A stretch of DNA of 15,901 bases. Source: Planctomycetales bacterium (GTDB taxonomy: Bacteria > Planctomycetota > Planctomycetia > Pirellulales > Thermoguttaceae). Below are positions 12,939-15,901 of this stretch, piece after piece (within the stretch, counting starts at the first letter, position 1; each line of letters opens with the position of its first letter). Where the stretch lies: NCBI GenBank assembly GCA_007122045.1, contig SKJM01000667.1, positions 1 to 15,901 of the forward strand, given 5' to 3'. Under the pieces are notes generated by a model. That model had not been told where the DNA came from and searched no databases. It saw only the letters and a program-made list of their open reading frames with translations. The translations under genes and the position numbers were made by a program.

Positions 12939-13745
12939 CTACTCGATAGGACGCCGGCAGTACGTTGCGAGTTCCTCTTCGCTGAGTTGATCTGGGGAAA
13001 CCAGACGATAATGCTTTTCGCAAGCGATGCCGATTCCTTTTTCAGTTTCCTGTAACTCGAACAGGGCAATCAGGTCCCCCTCCATGAATTGAGCGGCAAT
13101 GGGGCGGCACAAGAGCGATGGAAACTTCGTCGAGCAAACAGCAATATCCTGTTCAATCTGCACCACACTGAGCAAGTCCCTGCCTCCCTTCGCCTGAACC
13201 GGAAATACGTAATGGGCGCCACGCCGGTCAACGCCCACGTACATCTCATCCGTTTCGACTTGGGCTCCATCCGGTCCGGTTGTCCGAAGATGGCTCTGCA
13301 ATGAATAACACGTCACGCCGGTAAAAATGTCTACGAGGCGGTTGTAGCGAAGCCTGGCCAAGAGTGCCTGCTCGTCATTGAGCGCGTACATGGTAATCAC
13401 TCCAGGCGTCGCATCGGGCACTTTCGTTTCGACGAGCCCCTCGTTCGGCGTCAGCCTCGGCATTACGATGGCGACAAAGCAATAGCGGCTGCGCCCGGCA
13501 GATCGAATGATCCACTGCTTACCGTCCGGTGCGCGCCTTTGAATCACATCAGGTAATGAAGCTCGATAACGAAAACTGTAGATGACATCCCCGAGGTTCT
13601 TCGGCAGTTTGATTCCGAGTTCGGCTGCCGCACGCTCAATGTCCCGGCGATCGAATGGAACTGCTGTGGCCCCGTCTTCGTAATAATCCAAGAAGATCTT
13701 TTCAATAAGTCTTCTGTAACGATTCTCGCTCTTGCGTTTTGCCAT
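12939..13745 (-). CDS. Probable restriction endonuclease (PD-(D/E)XK-like)
   Basis: A 268-residue protein, 37 bases downstream of a DNA methyltransferase gene and on the same strand, so probably the nuclease of a type II-like restriction-modification pair. A PD-(D/E)XK-type core can be proposed: ETDEMYVGVD (164-173), a beta-hairpin, then FPVQAKGG (181-188), giving an acidic residue (E164, E167 or D173) with Q184-X-K186. Using Gln in place of Glu/Asp in the (D/E)XK element is seen in some restriction enzymes. It continues VVQIEQDIAVCSTKFP, with a C-terminal LCRPIAAQFM...IALFEL. The N-terminal part (SENRYRRLIEKIFLDYY) looks helical. I do not recognise a named enzyme and cannot give a recognition site. 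The ATG at 13745 has AGGGGGT upstream; a longer frame from 13826 would overlap the methyltransferase. GC is visibly lower than in the fab genes (20/60 in line 13681-13740). Confidence 0.65.
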   Translation of the reverse strand: MAKRKSENRYRRLIEKIFLDYYEDGATAVPFDRRDIERAAAELGIKLPKNLGDVIYSFRYRASLPDVIQRRAPDGKQWIIRSAGRSRYCFVAIVMPRLTPNEGLVETKVPDATPGVITMYALNDEQALLARLRYNRLVDIFTGVTCYSLQSHLRTTGPDGAQVETDEMYVGVDRRGAHYVFPVQAKGGRDLLSVVQIEQDIAVCSTKFPSLLCRPIAAQFMEGDLIALFELQETEKGIGIACEKHYRLVSPDQLSEEELATYCRRPIE

Positions 13746-13782
13746 TGTTCGGACCCCCTGGGACCGCGCCAGCTTGGGAGCA

Positions 13783-15120
13783 TTACTTCTGCGGGCCCGG
13801 CCACTGCAAAACGAGCACTTCTTCACGGAGTTGCTCTTTCGTGGCCGTCGCTAGACGTGTGCGGAACAAGTCAAGGCCGACAACCTTGTATCCAAGCGAC
13901 TCGGCAATCTCGGCAAGCAAACTGCCGGTACGAATCATCACCTGCAAATAGGAAGCTTGATCGCCTACCACATACGCCAGCATGGCACCGGGTCTGAGAA
14001 TCGAACGCAGTTGGGAAAAGTGCTTGGCCATCCCCCCGAAATAGAGTTTTGTCACACGGTGATACATCCTCTCGAACCCGGAGGTCTTGCCGAGTTCGAT
14101 CCGCCGCTGCTCGATCGCGCGCGCGATGGCTCGAATGCCCTCATGGTCGGCAATCCATTGATCGTCGTCGTCGCCCTTATACACGCCGCGGGTGTTCGAG
14201 CGAACGAGGTCGCGCTTCAGTGCGCGCAGGTCGTCCTTGCTGCAAATGAAGTCCAAAATGACGGACTCAAGCCGCGTGGTACGCGTGTAGTCCTTTTCAT
14301 TTGGGTAGGGTGGCGAAGTAATGACGGCGTCGACCAGCTCGGGTTGAACGACATCCACCATTGCGCGCGCATCGCCGTGAAGCACGGTTGCGGGCACGTG
14401 AGGCAACTGCCGCAGTTGACGCAAATGCCGTGCCATCATTTCGACTTCTGACAACCATGCAGACACCACGACCGCGTCCGGTTTGCGAGTGCCGACACCC
14501 ACCTCCGGACCAAAGTGAAGGTTGCTGATTGAACAGACCAGCGCTCTAGCCAATGCGAGACGTTCGTGGCGCGAAAACGCCGCGTCCTCGCGCTCCTTGA
14601 TACAATCGCGCAGGACGAGCGTTTTGTGCAACGGCCGTGGACTGATGGAGCCGGATAACAGCAGTTTCATCCGGTCGCTGTCCAGGGTGCGCAGTTCGCA
14701 AGCCGATTCGCCATCGGTATTGACCCCCGGACTGAACAATGAGCCCGGATCATCTTCGACGCCATCCGCGGCAAGGCGTTCAAGGGCTTCCTCGGCGATC
14801 TCGTTGGCGTGTTCGACGAGGCCCTTGGGATCGGGTGACCAGTCCACCTTGATGGAAGCGGCGAAGTGGGCTATCGGGTTGGCCTCGATCCCCACGCTCG
14901 CGATGCCCAACTTCTTCGATTCGACAAGGGTGGTACCGGTGCCACAAAAGGGGTCAAGAACCCATTGTGTCGGCAACAAGTCGAAACGTGCCAGGTAGTC
15001 GCGCACCAAGTGCGGAGGAAACGAAAGGACGAACCGATACCAATTGTGGGCAGGCTGGTCGTCGGGCAGAAGCTTGTTCATCTCGCCGTTAGATCGGCGA
15101 CGGGACGGGCTGTGGAGCAT
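13783..15120 (-). CDS. DNA methyltransferase (amino-methylating, SPPY type)
   Basis: A 445-residue SAM-dependent DNA methyltransferase. The SAM-binding motif is VLDPFCGTGTT (54-64) followed by SVGIEANP (75-82). The catalytic motif is ITSPPYPNEKDY (267-278). SPPY is typical of N4-cytosine methyltransferases, but N6-adenine cannot be excluded. The two motifs are about 200 residues apart with the SAM motif first; the intervening 90-260 could hold the target-recognition region. The protein is presumed to protect host DNA against the adjacent nuclease. Start choice is uncertain: ATG 15120, TTG 15126 and ATG 15081 are all in frame and none has a strong ribosome site; homology-like sequence (HNWYRFVLSFPPHLV) begins only at residue 25. 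A promoter-like sequence lies about 50 bases upstream. It is first of the two-gene pair. Confidence 0.85.
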   Translation of the reverse strand: MLHSPSRRRSNGEMNKLLPDDQPAHNWYRFVLSFPPHLVRDYLARFDLLPTQWVLDPFCGTGTTLVESKKLGIASVGIEANPIAHFAASIKVDWSPDPKGLVEHANEIAEEALERLAADGVEDDPGSLFSPGVNTDGESACELRTLDSDRMKLLLSGSISPRPLHKTLVLRDCIKEREDAAFSRHERLALARALVCSISNLHFGPEVGVGTRKPDAVVVSAWLSEVEMMARHLRQLRQLPHVPATVLHGDARAMVDVVQPELVDAVITSPPYPNEKDYTRTTRLESVILDFICSKDDLRALKRDLVRSNTRGVYKGDDDDQWIADHEGIRAIARAIEQRRIELGKTSGFERMYHRVTKLYFGGMAKHFSQLRSILRPGAMLAYVVGDQASYLQVMIRTGSLLAEIAESLGYKVVGLDLFRTRLATATKEQLREEVLVLQWPGPQK

Positions 15121-15171
15121 GGACAACCTGGTCGGTTGAAGGACAGGAAAATGCTTTTTTCAGGAAGACTG

Positions 15172-15200
15172 ACTTTACACGGGACGAAATGGAGGGTCAA
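15172..15200 (-). promoter_or_regulatory. Candidate promoter of the restriction-modification pair
   Basis: On the minus strand TTGACC (15200-15195) is followed after 17 bases by TAAAGT (15177-15172), a reasonable sigma-70-type match. Transcription would start near 15165, about 45 bases before the ATG at 15120, through an AAAAAAGC stretch. The rest of the gap up to 15354 shows no supported gene. Confidence 0.45.
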
Positions 15201-15354
15201 GGGGGCCTGGAGGGAAAGAGCCGGCATGCCCCTCATTTCCTCCGCGATCCCCTTGAACGCTTCCGGGAGATGTGCTGGTGAGCGGATTGCCCGGAAGACA
15301 GTGCATCCTGAGTAAGCCAACATAGCCCGCGTCCCTTGTCTTGTCAACTTGATG

Positions 15355-15901
15355 TTACATGGTCTCGCCTCCATTCACGGGGGCGACCGTTTCGGCCGCC
15401 CAGTCGAGCCGTATGCGGACGATCCGGCGGTTGAGTTGGTCGGCCACGTAAACGCGGCGGCCGTTGGCGGCTACCGCCTGGGGCCAGGCCAGGGCGACGT
15501 CGGGCCGGGGAATAAGGCTTCCCGCGGCCGAGTCGGCATTGCCGTAGTCGCCGAAATGCCCGATCTGGTTCCCCACCGCATCGAGCACGCCCACGCGAAA
15601 CCGCACGGCGTCGGGGAAGAAGACGCGGCCGAAGGGGTCCACGTCGAAACGGACCGGCACGCACAGGCACACGTCGGGTGCGCCCGCGGTCCGCCACGAC
15701 GGCACGTTGCTGGGGCCGCCGCGGAACCACTTCGCCCCCTCGACGGCAATGGTGTTGTCGAACGCATAGACGGCGTTGGGCTCCTCGGCGTCGTGCCGCA
15801 GGCGGCCGCCTTCCGGGGGGAACTTCACAATGCTGCCGTCCATCATCGCGTACCAGTTCATCTCCAGCGCCGACAGGCCGTAGCGCCAGCCGCGCAGACC
15901 G
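15355..15901 (-). CDS. C-terminal part of a beta-propeller/NHL-like protein (runs off the right edge)
   Basis: The frame is open from the TAA at 15357-15355 to the window edge, giving at least 182 residues with no start visible. An internal Met at 15861 is not taken as the start because the upstream residues (GLRGWRYGLSALE) continue sensibly. The sequence shows propeller-like strands and turns: VRFDVDPFGRVFFPD, VGVLDAVGNQIGHFGDYGN and the closing VAANGRRVYVADQLNRRIVRIRL. This resembles an NHL or six-bladed propeller blade, where a YVAD..N.RI pattern is typical. Such domains usually bind ligands or proteins and are often exported. Localisation cannot be judged without the N-terminus. It lies 235 bases upstream of the methyltransferase start on the same strand, with a promoter-like sequence between. 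Confidence 0.7.
   Translation of the reverse strand, partial: GLRGWRYGLSALEMNWYAMMDGSIVKFPPEGGRLRHDAEEPNAVYAFDNTIAVEGAKWFRGGPSNVPSWRTAGAPDVCLCVPVRFDVDPFGRVFFPDAVRFRVGVLDAVGNQIGHFGDYGNADSAAGSLIPRPDVALAWPQAVAANGRRVYVADQLNRRIVRIRLDWAAETVAPVNGGETM

Noticed and set aside
11693..12949. 418-codon frame overlapping fabF in another frame
   Set aside because: Arg/Pro-rich shadow. The fabF frame has the complete ketosynthase triad.
15078..15374. 98-codon minus-strand frame between the propeller gene and the methyltransferase
   Set aside because: It spans the candidate promoter and overlaps the methyltransferase start. There is no ribosome site or family resemblance. A decayed fragment cannot be excluded, but there is nothing to support it.

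Overview
The window looks like chromosomal DNA of a GC-rich bacterium, most likely a planctomycete (Planctomycetota). This is inference from style and content. The DNA carries dispersed intergenic palindromic repeats built on GTAGGATGG/CCATCCTAC and GTAGGGTGG/CCACCCTAC, and a 33-bp GTTGGAGTTCACGC-type tandem repeat. It also has a multi-gene small heat-shock locus and a dehydratase-reductase-ACP-dehydratase-ketosynthase cassette with an oversized acyl carrier protein. No rRNA, tRNA or CRISPR array was seen.

Left part (1-3830, genes on the minus strand): a 77-bp tandem repeat is followed by an 874-residue protein. That protein joins two RNA polymerase alpha-CTD-like domains to a sigma-region-4-like helix-turn-helix and further C-terminal domains. 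The key DNA-contact residues of both domain types are largely kept, while the parts needed to be a true polymerase subunit are absent. It has a recognisable promoter overlapped by a perfect palindrome. Next come a small exported protein of unknown function and a block of 33-bp hairpin repeats.

Middle (3831-8630, minus strand): a URO-D/corrinoid-methyltransferase-like protein overlaps by one base with a UxaE-family (tagaturonate epimerase-like) protein. Upstream of the pair lie a coding remnant, an AroH-type chorismate mutase and three different Hsp20 proteins. One Hsp20 carries a CxxCxCxxC cluster. Gaps in this run are short except around the remnant, so most of it could be co-transcribed from a promoter near 8.7-8.8 kb.

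Intergenic hub (8631-9160): this 530-base gap separates the minus-strand heat-shock run from the plus-strand fatty-acid cassette. It holds a 19-bp palindrome, a sigma-70-like plus-strand promoter, a MITE-like inverted-repeat element and a strong hairpin just before the first fab start codon.

Fatty-acid/polyketide cassette (9161-12914, plus strand): FabZ-like dehydratase, FabG-like reductase, a 130-residue ACP, a second dehydratase with an altered active-site loop, and a FabF-like ketosynthase. Together they supply condensation, keto-reduction and two dehydration activities on one dedicated carrier. They look like a specialised acyl-chain assembly line rather than the housekeeping set.

Right part (12939-15901, minus strand): a probable restriction-modification pair (PD-(D/E)XK-like nuclease plus SPPY-type DNA methyltransferase) has its own promoter and visibly lower GC in places, consistent with acquisition by transfer. 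At the edge is the C-terminal part of a beta-propeller/NHL-like protein that continues beyond the window.
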